Positions 21,840 to 33,660 of a DNA stretch of 64,000 nucleotides are shown here, one piece after another. The translations under genes and the position numbers were made by a program. The notes beneath the pieces were generated by a model. The model made no database searches, was not told the origin of the DNA, and saw only the letters and a list, made by a program, of their open reading frames with translations. The stretch is taken from positions 24,045,001 to 24,109,000 of the forward strand of contig OX327706.1 of NCBI GenBank assembly GCA_946807835.1, in the 5' to 3' direction. The stretch is from Ailanthus altissimus (taxonomy: Eukaryota; Streptophyta; Magnoliopsida; Sapindales; Simaroubaceae). How positions within the stretch are numbered: position 1 is the stretch's first letter; each line of letters starts with the position of its first letter.

Positions 21840-22364
21840 TGTCACGCCTCAAGTGTTCTCAAGCATTTCCTCGAACACTTGGTGCGTGATAAAACCTCCT
21901 AGAGGTTATATGGACTGCTGGAATAGATCGCGGGCCGGAACTTCTAGAAAACCCGCTGACATGGGTGAAGAATCGGGCTCAAGCCCATAACTTATTAGAG
22001 TAGTTCACCTTAATTAGAACTCTAATTAAGATAGAATGGCATCTAGGAATATTTTAGAGCATACTTATCCATCTATAAGAGATAGAATGACATTTAGGAA
22101 TATTCTAGAGCATATTTATCCATCTTGTATGTACACCGTTAGATTGTTTAGATCTCAGCCATTGATTATATAGAGTTGCTACTATAAAAAGGGGAGACCT
22201 TCACTTGTATATCTCATCTCATAGCTTTGTTTTCTCTTCAGTAATATAAGAGAGCATTCGTGCAAACACTTTGTGTGCCTTTCTTTTTTCTCTTTGTTTG
22301 GTTTTCTTAGCTGCTTAGCACGCAACGCATCTAAGGTCGCACGGTTCAAAAACAGTCCGTGACA
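21840..22364 (+). mobile_element. Solo LTR, 525 bp
   Basis: Begins TGTCACG and ends CGTGACA, a perfect 7-bp terminal inverted repeat typical of LTR ends. A promoter-like TATAAAAA lies at 22183-22190. An internal 45-60-bp segment is duplicated ('atagaatg.cat.taggaat' at about 22030 and 22082). The flanks are TTTAG and CTAAG, at best an imperfect target-site duplication. No second LTR or coding interior was found nearby, hence 'solo'. An ORF across its left end is spurious. Confidence 0.65.
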
Positions 22365-22789
22365 CTAAGTATTAATTTGAACTGATCAGGTATAAACCTC
22401 CCAAGGTAAAGGCCTCGAGCAACCAATGGATAATTGTTGCTTTTCCCACTCAAGGGGTTGTAGACCGAGGACTTCTAGTAAGATATGAGACGAAACCATT
22501 TAGCGACATTAAGTCCACGACCTCTGAAAAGTTCAGAGTAACTCTTCCGTTAAAGTCACGATGTTAGAAACTTCATTAAAGACCTTACTCCCAGAACGTG
22601 GGGGACAAGGCACAATAAATGCATAACCAATCACCCTCTAAGAATTACGAAAGGGAAAGGAAAGCCACATGGGAGGGTACGTGGAAAGAAGTCAAAAAAA
22701 TAAGAACATAATTTTTAGGCAAGCAACTGAACCCACTAAAAGATTTCTTTAATAAGAAAGCTAAATATAACTTAAGCACGGTAATCGTT
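22365..22789. other. Unclassified, less AT-rich segment
   Basis: 22380-22690 is more GC-rich than its surroundings and looks like eroded transposon sequence rather than a gene (no long frame). It could be a remnant of internal sequence belonging to the adjacent LTR, but no protein motif is visible. Confidence 0.35.
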
Positions 22790-23325
22790 TCGCCTTGTTA
22801 TTCTGCACGCTCTTATTAAGTGTGATATTTTTTTATTGCACTCTTAAAGTGAGCGCGATATTATTTTACTGCGCTTTTAATATGAGCACGATTTCTTTTT
22901 TTGTAACGTCTCAATATATTAATTAAATTTTAAAGTTTATGATTTTATTTTATTATGTATGGTATAATTAATTATATTATTCATTTAAAATTAAATGTAT
23001 TTGTTTAAATTTGTATTATTTTATTTTATTATCAATAAATATAATAAATATAAATTTAATAAATAAATGCAAATTAAGTTTATATTTATTTTTTATTTAT
23101 ATTATTTATTTAAAGTTTGTTATAATATGATTGAATTAAAAAATAGAATAAATATCATTTTAATAAACAAATAAAATTTAATTTTGAATAAAAATATTAC
23201 TGTAGTGGGTACCATTCACTATAACGGGTACTATTAAAATAGTGAGAGGTATATTTTTTTAATTTTTGAATTCTTTAGATAAAAATATTAAAAAATTTAA
23301 TAAATAACTAAATTAGTTAAATGTT
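22790..23325. mobile_element. Partial foldback element related to 24145-25110
   Basis: Starts with degenerate units such as 'aagtgtgatattttttt' and 'aagtgagcgcgatatta', and ends with 'actgtagtgggtaccattca' followed by 'agtgagaggtat'. These pair in inverted orientation with 24230-24780. Only one arm seems to be present. Confidence 0.55.
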
Positions 23326-24144
23326 CCACAATTATGACTATTTACGAAAATTTTCGTTTTTGTATGCCTTACTTATATCCATTTCAATGTAATAAAACTA
23401 GCTTTTTCTTGCTTCTTGTTCTAATTTTATTAAGACACTCTCGATAAAATATATTATCAATTATAAGTCTGGATGAGACTTTAATTAAGGGCGATAATTG
23501 AATCTAAAACCACATTCATTTTGTTAATAATCACTTTCAAATAATACGATATATAACATTATATAAATTTATAAGTTTGTAATTAATATTTCTTATAGGA
23601 TTCTTTATTTTAGAGATCAAAATAATAAGAGTATTGTTTAGCTCATAAATGTCAACTTATGGGTTAAGAATGAAGAGGTAGGTTTCAGTCACATCCTTAC
23701 TAAACATATTAGTGCTTTTGGTAGAACACAACTGAAAATTCATTTGGACCAAGAGTTTTTGTTGTGTTCATATTCAGAATAGCTTTTTGAATTTCCTCTC
23801 TTGTAAACTCACAATCAAGACTTTCATTCATTTTAGCTGCGATTTTGATACTTATTCCAACTAAAGCAACACCCATTTATTGCAAAGTTAGGGTTATTAT
23901 GAAAAATAAATTAGAGAAATATTCACAGCCAAATCAGCTATCTCTTGTTCTTCTTCAATCTATTGGTTATTTTCATCCAAAAGTCATGAGAGGTTTTCTA
24001 ACAACTGCTTTTATGGACAAGACTTTGCCTATTAGGCAGCTAGTAGCCATTTGCTCCCCTTTCTTTTTTTATTCTTCAAATAAAGTGGCTGCATCCTCTT
24101 CTTTTTCAGTTATTTTAAAAGAATTGCAAAAGCCTATAAATTTT
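23326..24144. other. Spacer between foldback elements
   Basis: The only long frame, 23845-24147 (+, 100 aa), has no recognisable domain and no codon bias. A remnant of some retroelement ORF is possible ('gtcaacttatgggttaagaa' near 23650 has the flavour of copia DNA), but I cannot support a call. Confidence 0.35.
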
Positions 24145-24639
24145 TAGGAAATGTTTTAAAATAGTTAAAATAGAGGGAATTTTAATTTTTTTAACTAAAA
24201 ATTTAATGAACGGACAAAAATATCCTTAGATTATTTGAACAATACCCATTACAGTGAATCGTATCCGCTATAGTGAATAATATTTCACTACAGTAATTTT
24301 TTATTCAAAATAAATATTTTTTTATTAAAATTATATTTATTTTATAATATTTTTTTATTTATTTTAATCATATTACTACAAAATTTATAAAAATAATATA
24401 TTTATTTCATATAGTTAAACTAAACTAAATAAATAAATTAATTTTTATAAATAAATACAAACTTAATTTGTATTTTTTTAAATTATATTTATTGATAATA
24501 AAATAAAATAAATAAAAATATTTAATTTATTTATGAATAATATAAATTAATCATGTCATATATAATAAAAATAAAATTATTAAAAATAAAATAAATTAAA
24601 ATATTGAAGTAAAATAAATTAAAATATATAATAAAAATT

Positions 24640-24778
24640 TATCGTGATAAAAATATATCACTTATAAATATGAGTGCGATAAAAATATATCACACTTATA
24701 TTTAAGTGCAATAAAATCTATCGCATCCATATTTGAGTACAATAAAATTTATCGCGCTAATATTTGAGTGTGATAGGA
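24640..24778. repeat. Tandem quasi-palindromic ~32-bp units
   Basis: Units like 'atttgagtacaataaaattt' followed by 'atcgcgcta' repeat about four times. Each unit is nearly its own complement (GCGATAAAATTTATCGC), so each could fold on itself. Confidence 0.75.
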
Positions 24779-24779
24779 T

Positions 24780-24833
24780 GGGGGCAAATTGCCCCCCACC
24801 CGATTTTTTTTGGGTGAGTGGGGATTTGCCCCC
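24780..24833. repeat. G/C-run hairpin
   Basis: 'gggggcaaattgcccccc' is followed after a T-run by 'gggtgagtggggatttgccc'. The outer parts pair (gggggcaaat with atttgccccc), as do 'ccccacccga' and 'gggtgagtgggg'. It marks the apex of the foldback element. Confidence 0.7.
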
Positions 24834-25110
24834 TCTTAATTTTTTTATTATTTTATTTATAATTATATAAATAAATATTTTATTATATAATATAATTAAT
24901 TTATATTATTTATTAAAAATTATATTTGTAAAAATTTAATTTTAAATAAGTAAAAGATACTATAGCGAGCACTGTTTCCTGCAATAAACACTGTTTACAA
25001 TAACAGATACTATTGAGATAGTAGAATGATATTTTTAGTTAAAAAATTTGAAATGATAACTAAAAAAATTAAAACCCCTCAAATTTAACTATTTAAAAAA
25101 ATTTCCCTTA

Positions 25111-25780
25111 ATTCTTCTATCACATGTACTCACTTACCACATGTAATAATTCCCTCCTTATGACTACCTAACTCTTCCTTTGTAAATGATTATTCTCGCA
25201 TTAAACCAACGGGGAAGCTATGACCATAACCTACTCATAAAGAGTGACTCAACAACTCTTTAATAAAGTGAAGATACCATAAACTTTTACTTTCACTTCT
25301 ACTCGTCCTTCCCCAAGAACTTCAGAGGGTTTTTAAAGAAGACTAATTTCAACAATTACTCTTAAGATTTATAAAATTTGTATGTAAAAATATTTTTGAT
25401 ATTTTCAAACATAATTTTCCTTTGAAAAAAGTTATTTTCTATCATATTTTATGATATTTATAATATTCCCTTCCAAAAGAACAAAAAATTGTTATCTAAT
25501 ATGTAGCCTTCGGTTGAAAAAAACAAAAAAAATTTAATTTAATTTGAGTTAATTTATTATTATTATTTTCTTAGTCAGAAAGAGATTGTCTATTGTACGG
25601 AAACCCACGAAAGCAGATTTGACCTCAAATTAACTTTTATAATCAGATGACCAACCCAAATGTGCCACGTGGAGATAAAATCTGAACTTTTATTTACCCA
25701 TCTGCTTCTTTTGAATTTGAAGACCCACTAGAGTTGCACCTTCACATTTGCAAGTTGCAACCACGACTTCTTTGATACAC
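25111..25780. other. Intergenic region upstream of F-box copy 2
   Basis: AT-rich with no gene. The last ~150 bases are less AT-rich and probably belong to the promoter of the next gene. 'gccacgtgga' at 25663-25672 contains a G-box core (CACGTG), a common plant bZIP/bHLH site; a role is inference only. Confidence 0.4.
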
Positions 25781-26971
25781 CATTACCATTAGCAATTGGT
25801 TCTCACCGAATCTTTATCTCGCGCTCTCACATTTTTGTTCAAACAAATCTCAGTCTTGGTGTGTCAAAGCTTCTGCTCTCACGTAATTCCACTCCTTGCA
25901 AGTTTTCTTTTTCTTTTCTTTTTTTGTAGGGTTCTTTTGTTTGGTTATCTCTAATTTGATTTTCCCACCTTTGTTTCTTTTGTAATCTTATTTCTTCTTG
26001 TTTCTTTGATTTATACCGGGTTGGTGATGTTTGGTCTGTGTATAATCTCTGCACGTTAATTTGTTGCCCGTATTTTCTGAAGATTTTTTTTTCTGCTTTG
26101 TTTTTTTTTCTTGTTTCTGTATTTTCGGTTACTGGAAAATGGAGGAGGAAAGAAAATCAAACGGGTTAAACAAGAACTCTGGAATTTCTGTTGTAAATAG
26201 AATTTGGTAATTTACTATTCTTGTTTTGCTTGATGCAAGATTCTATATTTTGTTTTATGCCTTGTTTGCTAAGTAATCTTTTGATGAATCATTAAGTTTA
26301 ATTTAATTTTCTTTATTCTTATTCTTTTTTGTTGCATTGTGTGCTAATTAATCTCAAAGTGAACTAAGGCTCTATTCTGATCTTGGGGTATGGCAATAGA
26401 AAAATAGAGAAATCACTGTGCTTTTTAGAATTTCTCTTACAACTCAAAAGAAAATTATTTTGCTTGGGAGGAAAAGGAAAGATTTCTTACTATTTATTTC
26501 AATCTTTGATCTTAATTATTCTCTTTAAAGATGGGGTGAGTGTAGAAAAAATAAGAACTTGTTTCATTAAATCAGAGTGTTATGGTGATTATTATGTATT
26601 TTTTTTTTCTTTCTGGTGTGCTATTATGTTGTTTTTGAGTTTGTTGGTCAGTCAAGAAGGAATAGAATCTTGGATTTTGTTTGGAAGATGGTTTTTTTTT
26701 ATCATTGTAGAGGAAACATGAAAAGGTTATTGATTTTACTTCAATTCATGCTAGTGAGTGGTCATTAACATGTGCAGTGTTTTCTGTCATTAAATTCTAA
26801 TTATATGCTAAAAGGATGAATTCAAATTATGACATGCTGGCTTTCTTTTTGTTAATGTTTATGGTGATTGTTGAGAAACCTTTTTCTTTCTTAGTTGCTG
26901 TCCGAAATTACTTCTCTATTTAGACAAATAATTGCATGCGATTAATTTATTATGCTTTAACTGTAGGTCCA

Positions 26972-28300
26972 ATGGCAAATTCTGAGAACAATGACAACAA
27001 CAAGAAGGATGATAAGATTGTTGACAACTTTGTTTCTATTCATAAAGAATCTCTCCTTGTGGAAAGGAGACTCTTTAAATACAGTCTGCAGCTGTATTCC
27101 CCTGATGTGGTAATGCTTCATAAGATTAAGTTTGTCACTGTGCTGTATCGGAGAAAAAAAAAAACTTGATGCTTTTAATCTTTCAGACATTCTTTTTATG
27201 CTATTTGTATTAGTTTGTTTTTGCAAGAATTGAGATTTGAGTCTTTCTAAGAGAAATTTTTTTGAGAGAATTCAGAAGTTCGAAATGGTAGAATTGCCTC
27301 TCGGACATGCTAAATGGATTGAAACATTTTCTCTCATTCCCATCTTATTTTGCTGAACCTCTTTCATGATTGCTGATTTCAGAATCCGGAGAAGAATGCA
27401 TGCCTAAAAGATATCATAAAGATGAACTGTCTGCCTTTCCTCCCAGCAAAATCCCTCTTTAGGTTCAAAGCTGTTTCAAAAGAGTGGAATCAATGGATAA
27501 CGAATGCCTTTTTGGCTTACAACCAAACTATCTACTTCAAAGACATCTCTGGTCTTCTTTGTCAATCTCCTGGCTTGTACCCCAAATTCATCTCATTCAA
27601 TCGAAGTGCTTATGGTATTCCCAACCCTTCTCTCAGTTTCTTGCCTGAATCCGTTAATATCAGAACCACTTGCAATGGGTTGGTTTGCTGCCAAAGCTGT
27701 TTTGGAGACCTTGGCTACTACATTTGCAATCCTGTAACTGAGGAATGGAAAGTGCTTCCCATGCCTACATTTTGCCATGGACCTGAGACTGCGGTCACAC
27801 TTGCTTTTGAACCAGCAGCACTTGATTTTGATGCAAACTATGTGCTTGTTTGTGCTGTTCCTGTCAATAACAATGATGTTTCAGTCATCTTTTTCGAAAC
27901 TTACTCTTTGAGAGAAAGCTGTTGGAAATCTTATCAGATAATGTGCTCTGAGGTGAATTTCTTGGAATCAAACAGCAATGGGTTCTACATGAAGGGGATT
28001 GTATATTGGAAGACATTATTGGATGCAGTTCTAGCCTTTGATCTGAAGAATGAACAGTATGGGACTCTGCCACTCCCTGCAAGCAAAGGAAGAAATGGTA
28101 CTTTGACACAGATGCATGGAGAGTTGTGTTACATGCTTCCTCAAATACAAGAAGATGGAGAATGCTCAATAGGTGTATATGGGAACATGGATATGAGCCT
28201 CAAATATGTGATTCCACTTGAACCTGACATTGTTGAGAATACAATTTCACTTGACCATGAAGTTGACGGGAGTATAATTTTGTTTGAACGAAGTTGTTGA
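26972..28300 (+). CDS. F-box/FBA protein, copy 2, frame broken near C terminus
   Basis: Two coding exons: 26972-27109 (MANSENNDNNKKDDKIVDNF..., 46 aa, donor GTAATG) and 27383-28300 after 'gatttcag', phase 0, 351 aa in total. A 5' UTR exon near 25.8 kb and a leader intron ending at 26966 are likely, as similar leader sequence precedes copy 3. F-box at about residues 54-90 (LPFLPAKSLFRFKAVSKEW). FBA motifs: TTCNGLVCCQ, YYICNPVTEEWKVLP, LAFEPA, FYMKGIVYWK and VLAFDLKNEQY. It is close to copy 3 until IPLEPDIVEN. There a 64-bp insertion shifts the frame and ends the protein at ERSC; the missing tail continues out of frame. Either a truncated F-box protein or a recent pseudogene. Confidence 0.78.
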
Positions 28301-28311
28301 GAATAAAATTT
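28230..28311 (+). repeat. 64-bp insertion bounded by 17-bp direct repeats
   Basis: 'tgttgagaatacaattt' (28231-28247) recurs as 'tgttgagaataaaattt' (28295-28311), 64 bases apart. 64 is not a multiple of 3. The paralogue at 42825 has only one copy of this point and no interval. Confidence 0.85.
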
Positions 28312-28508
28312 GGGATTTCCGGGTTTTAACATGCATTAACAATGACATGTTAATAATTCTTCTCCCACATAAGGTGATAGCTTATCATTTCAAATCACAG
28401 AAGGTGGAATTGTTAAGCGTCGCAAGCACTCTAGAATTTGCAAATTGCCTGCCTTACATAAACACCCTTGTGCCTGTTAAGGATTTCAATACTGCCTCCC
28501 TTCCATAA
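28301..28508 (+). pseudogene. Out-of-frame C-terminal tail of F-box copy 2
   Basis: This frame encodes FRVLTCINNDMLIILLPHKV, then an AYHFKSQKVELLS segment and CLPYINTLVPVKD. It aligns directly with the tail of copy 3 (QVLTCINDDTLIILLPNKV, CLPYINNLVDVKK). It is separated from the body of the gene by the frameshift described above and has no start signal of its own. Confidence 0.8.
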
Positions 28509-29388
28509 ACAGCCTTGTGCCCGTCAAAGTACCTGTGAAGTGGCGGTGTAAATTGGATGAATGATGATGATGTTCTAGAAGTTCAATGTTGAAAATCAAT
28601 AGGGTATTTTGTGAATTTTGGATAATCAACTTTTGGATTCTAGTAAAAATCTAGGACGGTTTCGAAGCTTTACTTTGTTCTTTTTTTTTTTTGGGTCCTC
28701 GTGGCCTTGAAATATGATGGTGATTGAAATTTGAGTTCAATGCCAAAAATATTGAATAGTTTTGCGGTTTCTGAATTGAATTTACTGTTGAAAACTGAAA
28801 ATTGTGTATGTAATAATCTTTAAGACTTTAATTCTGGTGTCTGTTGAATTTTTTTTGCCTTCTCTATCAGCCATCATCTGTGGTACAATTTTTTTTTTTT
28901 TTTTTTGGGTACTTTAGAAAAATATGTAAAATATTCTCTCTTCTTTTTAGACAAGGATGCAGAACTTTGTAAAGAAGTTTTGAGGTCCAATGCCCGTAAA
29001 GAGGGGATTTGATAAAAATGTTTTCTTGAAAGAATATTGTGTTGTTAAAATACTTTGCGCAAGATCTCTAACCAGACATCTAAATTTAAACTAATACACC
29101 AATTTCAAATTTATGAATTTTGTCAAATTAAACTCAATTTTACAATAGGTTGGATTTAGAATTTTAAATCCCATTCAATCCAATTTTAAATTAGAATTTG
29201 ATCCCAAAAAAAATTGATATCTAATCACATTTTATGTCAAACGGATTGCATTTCAATCTACTGTTTGGACTTGGGTACTCATTTTATAGACATTTTTTTA
29301 AATAAATAAATAAAAGAAAGCAAAATAACCAATCTGGCTAACTTCCTGTTTAGTTTTTCCTTACAAACTAACAGTTCAAATTTGTTAC
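28509..29388. other. 3' flank of F-box copy 2 and spacer
   Basis: Likely 3' UTR to about 28850, then AT-rich spacer with poly-T runs. No other gene seen. Confidence 0.4.
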
Positions 29389-29597
29389 GAATAATGTGAC
29401 ATTTTTTAAATATTATTTTAAAATTATTATTTTGAATGAAGTGTTAAATAATTATTGAATAATAAAATAGTGTAATAATAATTTTAAAAATTACATAATT
29501 TAATGATACTTTTAAAAATTATATTATTTTATCACCTAATATATATTAATTTAAAATGACAATTTTAAGATAATATTTAAAAAATATAACATTACTC
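29389..29597. mobile_element. MITE-like element, copy 2
   Basis: 209 bp. The left end 'gaataatgtgacatttttta' and the complement of the right end 'gagtaatgttatatttttta' are near-perfect inverted repeats. Same family as 17524-17734 and 44763-44954. Confidence 0.65.
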
Positions 29598-29688
29598 ATT
29601 TATTAAAAAGTAATTGTAGTACACTTGCCACTATATGTTAAAGTTTTAAGTAAACTTAATCAAGAAGCAAAAGTTAAGAATAAAAAAA

Positions 29689-30502
29689 ATGGTAAAAGGC
29701 ACATAGATCTCGTAATTTGACAAAAGGGACTGAAAAAATTCTTAAAATTGTAAAAGGGTCATAGAGATTCCTGTCAATTGACGAAAATAGTTTAAATTAA
29801 TAATCAGAAGGATAAAATCGTCTTTGAACTATCAAATAGGTTGAGAGTACCAAAATATCCTGTATGTATTTTTAAATGAACACCTTAACTATTAGAATAC
29901 AACACTTTATTGACACTATGTGTCAATATATTTTACATATATAATAAATTAAATTAAAAATAAAATTGGCCCACTGTTACTGAAAAACGACAACCGACTA
30001 ATCGTCATTTTTTGGAGATGTGGGGCACTAAAAAATGTCAAATTTTACATCACTAGATTTTATATTTTTATTTACACAATGGTTGGTCATTTTTTATTCA
30101 AAAAAGACTAAAAGATATCCAAAAATAGTGGTTAGGGGCAATGGCTACCGCTAATCGCTATCAAATGGGGGGTAATGACTTGCACATCTCTCACCTATGC
30201 ATAGATTAGAATAGAGACCGTTGGCCAGCCAATTGCCGTTTTTCAGCAACGATGTGTCAATTTTATTTTTAATTATTTATTATTAATTTTATTTTATTTA
30301 AATATAAACTAATTACATGATGACACATGTTACATATAAACTAATTACATGATATTTTGATATTTTACTTATTTTGACCAGTTAACTATTAACTTAAAAG
30401 GATTTTCATTATCTAACAAGAGTTTATATGGCTCTTTTAAAACTTTGAGAGTTTTTTACCTGTTTTTGCTAAATTTTAAAGATTTATATGTCCTTTAACC
30501 TA
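29689..30502. mobile_element. Long-TIR foldback element (~0.81 kb)
   Basis: The left arm ('ggtaaaaggcacatagatc', 'aaaagggtcatagagattc') is matched by the complement of the right arm ('ggttaaaggacatataaatc', 'aaaagagccatataaactc'). An inner pair around 'ctgaaaaacgacaa' and 'ctgaaaaacggcaa' extends the fold. No coding frame. It is of Mutator-like/MITE type but unrelated in sequence to 24145-25110. Confidence 0.7.
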
Positions 30503-31269
30503 ACAAAATAATGAAATGCTTGATAATAAATTTGCTAGGAATAAAACACGTGGGCTTTAAGAATTATACAAGGAATGTGGTGGCATAAGAGGGAATTAAA
30601 GAATTCTTAAGGTATAAGCAAATGCTTTATGATTAGTTAAATGGGCGGTAATTTTTGTTATAAATTGAAGCAAATGCTTCATTTTTTTAATTCAAATTGA
30701 GAGGAAATAAATCAATTAAGGAAATAGGAAAGAGGAAAGAAAAAATAAAAGAAGAAGGGGAAGAGAAGCAAGAGAAAAATAGAGAAAGAAATAAAGAAAA
30801 ATTTAAAAAAATCAGTTTAAATAATTAAATTGGTATTCAGTGATTCAATAGATAATAATTTTATAAAATTAGAGTGATTGTGTTTCAATATTTATTATAA
30901 ATAGTGATATTAATAATGTATTTTATTATCATATGATTTAAGAACCATACTAGTAGTTGATAGACACTATGAACTAAATTCAGTTGAGAATTAGCACACT
31001 TTTTGTGAGTAGGTAACTATATATATATATATATATTATTTTTAATATAGTAGTTTATAATTTGATTACACGTTATCAGATTTATTTTGTTTGTGATTTA
31101 TTTTTTTATAGATAAATATTTATACTAATCAATATATTCAAAAATATTTTTTTAGAATTTATTATAATATAACTTATGATTAGGTTCAGTGCATAAATAT
31201 TTATTTCAAAATAATTATACTTCCATAATATTATATAGTTTAAACCACCATATATGTACCATCTCATTT
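30503..31269. other. AT-rich spacer
   Basis: Includes a purine-rich patch (30710-30790) and an (AT)n run at 31019-31037. No gene seen. The left edge of the following Gypsy LTR is not sharply defined and may lie within this stretch. Confidence 0.4.
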
Positions 31270-31963
31270 AGTTTAGTTTGCTTTATGCATGCGTTAAACC
31301 AGTTTAATTTGCTCTACTTGAGCGATGCAACATTCCGCTGAACTAGACCAACTCAGATGCCAAACTCTGCTTATACTTGAGTCACTCTACCAAGTTAAAC
31401 TAATTTTTTTTTGGGTACAAATTTTGTATGTTTTCAGTATATATGCAATATATATTTATTCTTAATATTATATTATATTTATTCAGTTCTATCACAAATT
31501 TTATGACAACATATATTTTTAGCAAAAATTTGTGATTACTCAGTACACAATTTTATGATTATTTTATATTACAAATTTGTACATGTGCATTACACATATT
31601 ATTATTTATTATTAAATTATTAGTAAGAATCTATTATTTATAGAATTTATAATGTCTATAATACTTTCATATTATTTCCATTCACTGAGTCACAAACTTA
31701 TCTTTTTTTTTTAATCTTTTCTCATTTTTTAAGATTGTCACAAGAATTCATGCATTATGACACAGTCTTCACATTTTGAGTTTTATCCACAACACACATA
31801 ACTACATGAGTTATTATATTTTGTATATTTGTGTACATATGTACACTTTCATTGAAGCACATACCTCATTATATCAGATGTGATGAGTACAAAGCATGAT
31901 AGTGTATAATTTTTCACAAGATCTACCTAGACTTCCAAGGAAGGTTCGGGTCGAGCCCTGTCA
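31270..31963 (+). mobile_element. 5' LTR of the Gypsy element
   Basis: Ends 'gggtcgagccctgtca' at 31963, followed by the primer-like 'tttgatgtcagagc' at 31965-31978. It aligns with 40330-40959. The start is approximate. Confidence 0.65.
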
Positions 31964-31978
31964 GTTTGATGTCAGAGC

Positions 31979-33660
31979 ACAGTTTTAGATTATGTAGACC
32001 ACGACATGACGCAAGCATGTTAAAGACATTTTGAAGCATTTTATAAATTTTTATCATGCGTCCACATGGCCAACCTTGCATGGGTGAATTGAGATCTCCC
32101 TTATTAGATGGGAGGTAGCTGAGTTAGTCCCCTTGAACTTAGATCTCAAACTCAGCTTAATCCTATTGTAGAGCAGATGCAACCTCATCCAGAGCCATAA
32201 TTTGAGATACAGCCTACACATGAACAACTTGATAAATCCACTTTAGAATAGTTCATAGATAGGCTTACTTAGTTAGTTACAATTATAGTGGGAGAGACAG
32301 ATATAGGGGCAACCTAGAAAAGAGAACACAATGAAGCGTGTTCGTAGTTTAAGGGGTCAACAATATAGTCAACATTCTATATTATTAAGAGGGCAAAGAT
32401 AGATACCTAGTCAGAGTTTTGTTGATCAATCTGTTGAAAGTAGTATAAGGAGTCAGAGGCCTTGAGGTAGTAGCCAGTAAAGTAGTAACAGAAATGTGAA
32501 AAGTACCCCTAATGTTTCATATGTGGTAAATATCAAAAAGGACGGTATTAGATGAGTTGTTATTATTGTGGACAGATTAGACATTTGAGAATAAATTATC
32601 CATTTTTAGCACAAAGTAACAATTTAGTACAAAGTGCAACTTTTCAGGATTTCCAAGGTGGTAGTAGCCATGTTTAGAGACATAGAAAACACCAAACATA
32701 ATGACCTATTCCTAGTACTGTGTACAGTTTAGAACTTCAGAAGCTAGTAAGACCCACAGTGAGGTCAGCCAGGTCGACCTCGTATGCAAGTACATTTATT
32801 TGCTTTGACTCAGCAAGAGCTACAAGCTACCCCGGATGTTGTTACATGTATTTTGACTATCTTTGGTCCAAAGGCTACATTTTAATTGACCCAAGTTCTA
32901 CACATTCTTTTATTTTTCACATTTTTATTATGTATGTGGATATTAAGTTAAAACCCTTAGATTATAGCTTAGTGGTAGCCACACCAGTTGAACAATAATT
33001 GTTAGCTAAAAGTGTATTTTAGGGATGTGTTATTAGAGTAGGTAGTAGTAAGATGGTAGAGGATTTAATTCCTTTTTGTAGACTTGACTTTAACATTATA
33101 CTTGAGATGGTTTGGTTAGCTAATCACTATGCTACACTAGATTGTTTCTGAAAAGAAGTAAAATTAAGAATACATTGAAAGCCTGATATTACTTTTTGTA
33201 GAGAGCGATGAGTTCTTCCATTTTGTGTTATATATGCTATAACTACTCGATAGTTGCTCAGGAAACGATGTTTAGCCTATTTAGCTCATGTCATTGATAC
33301 GAGAGTTAGTGCAGCCAAATTAAAGATAATTATGTGGTCATAGATTTTTCAAATGTATTTCCTAAAAACCTTTTAAGTTCATCACCATATAGAGAATTTG
33401 ATTTTGCTATTGATTTTGTCCCCAGCACAACTTATATCTTTAAAGAAATATACAGAATAGCCCTTTTAAAATTAAAAAAAAAATTTGAAAACTCAGTTAC
33501 AAGAATTGATAAATAAGAGTTTTTCATCATATCTAGTGTATCATTATGGGAAGTAGCAATTTTATATGTTAAAAATGATGAAACCTTGAGATTATGTATT
33601 AATTAGCGAGAGCTGAATAAGGTCACAATTTGTAACAAGTGTGTTGTGTTATACTAAAAC
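31979..33660 (+). pseudogene. Gypsy gag-protease-RT remnant
   Basis: In broken frames: a shortened gag with a zinc-knuckle relic (YYCGQIRHLRINYP, about 32555-32600). A protease region follows at about 32790-32990 (LFALTQQELQATPDVVT, LTIFG, and in another frame GYILIDPSSTHSFIFH, where DPSSTHSF stands for the DxGATHSF active site). The pre-RT/RT start is at 33334-33516 and beyond (DFSNVFPKNLLSSSPYREF, DFAIDFVPST, then LRLCIN, a stop, and RELNKVTICNK). Most of gag and everything after the start of RT is missing. Frameshifts separate all parts. Confidence 0.8.

Larger units (their letters stand above)
24145..25110. mobile_element. Long-TIR foldback element (~0.97 kb)
   Basis: The left arm (24145 onward: 'aaaatagttaaaatag', 'ttttaatttttttaacta') is the inverted match of the right arm ending at 25110 ('ttagttaaaaaatttgaaat', 'aaatttaactattt'). 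The arms extend through matching 'tagtgaa'/'cactgtttacaataac' blocks. The centre holds four tandem quasi-palindromic units (24640-24778) and a hairpin (24780-24833). There is no coding capacity. The structure suggests a Mutator-like or other foldback MITE. Confidence 0.65.

Noticed and set aside
23845..24147. 100-aa ORF between the two foldback arms as cargo of a transposon.
   Set aside because: No recognisable domain, no codon bias, ends at the foldback boundary; open frame of this length is expected by chance.
24640..24778. CRISPR-like array, because of regular palindromic repeats.
   Set aside because: Units are contiguous without unique spacers and lie in a plant foldback element; CRISPR arrays are prokaryotic.
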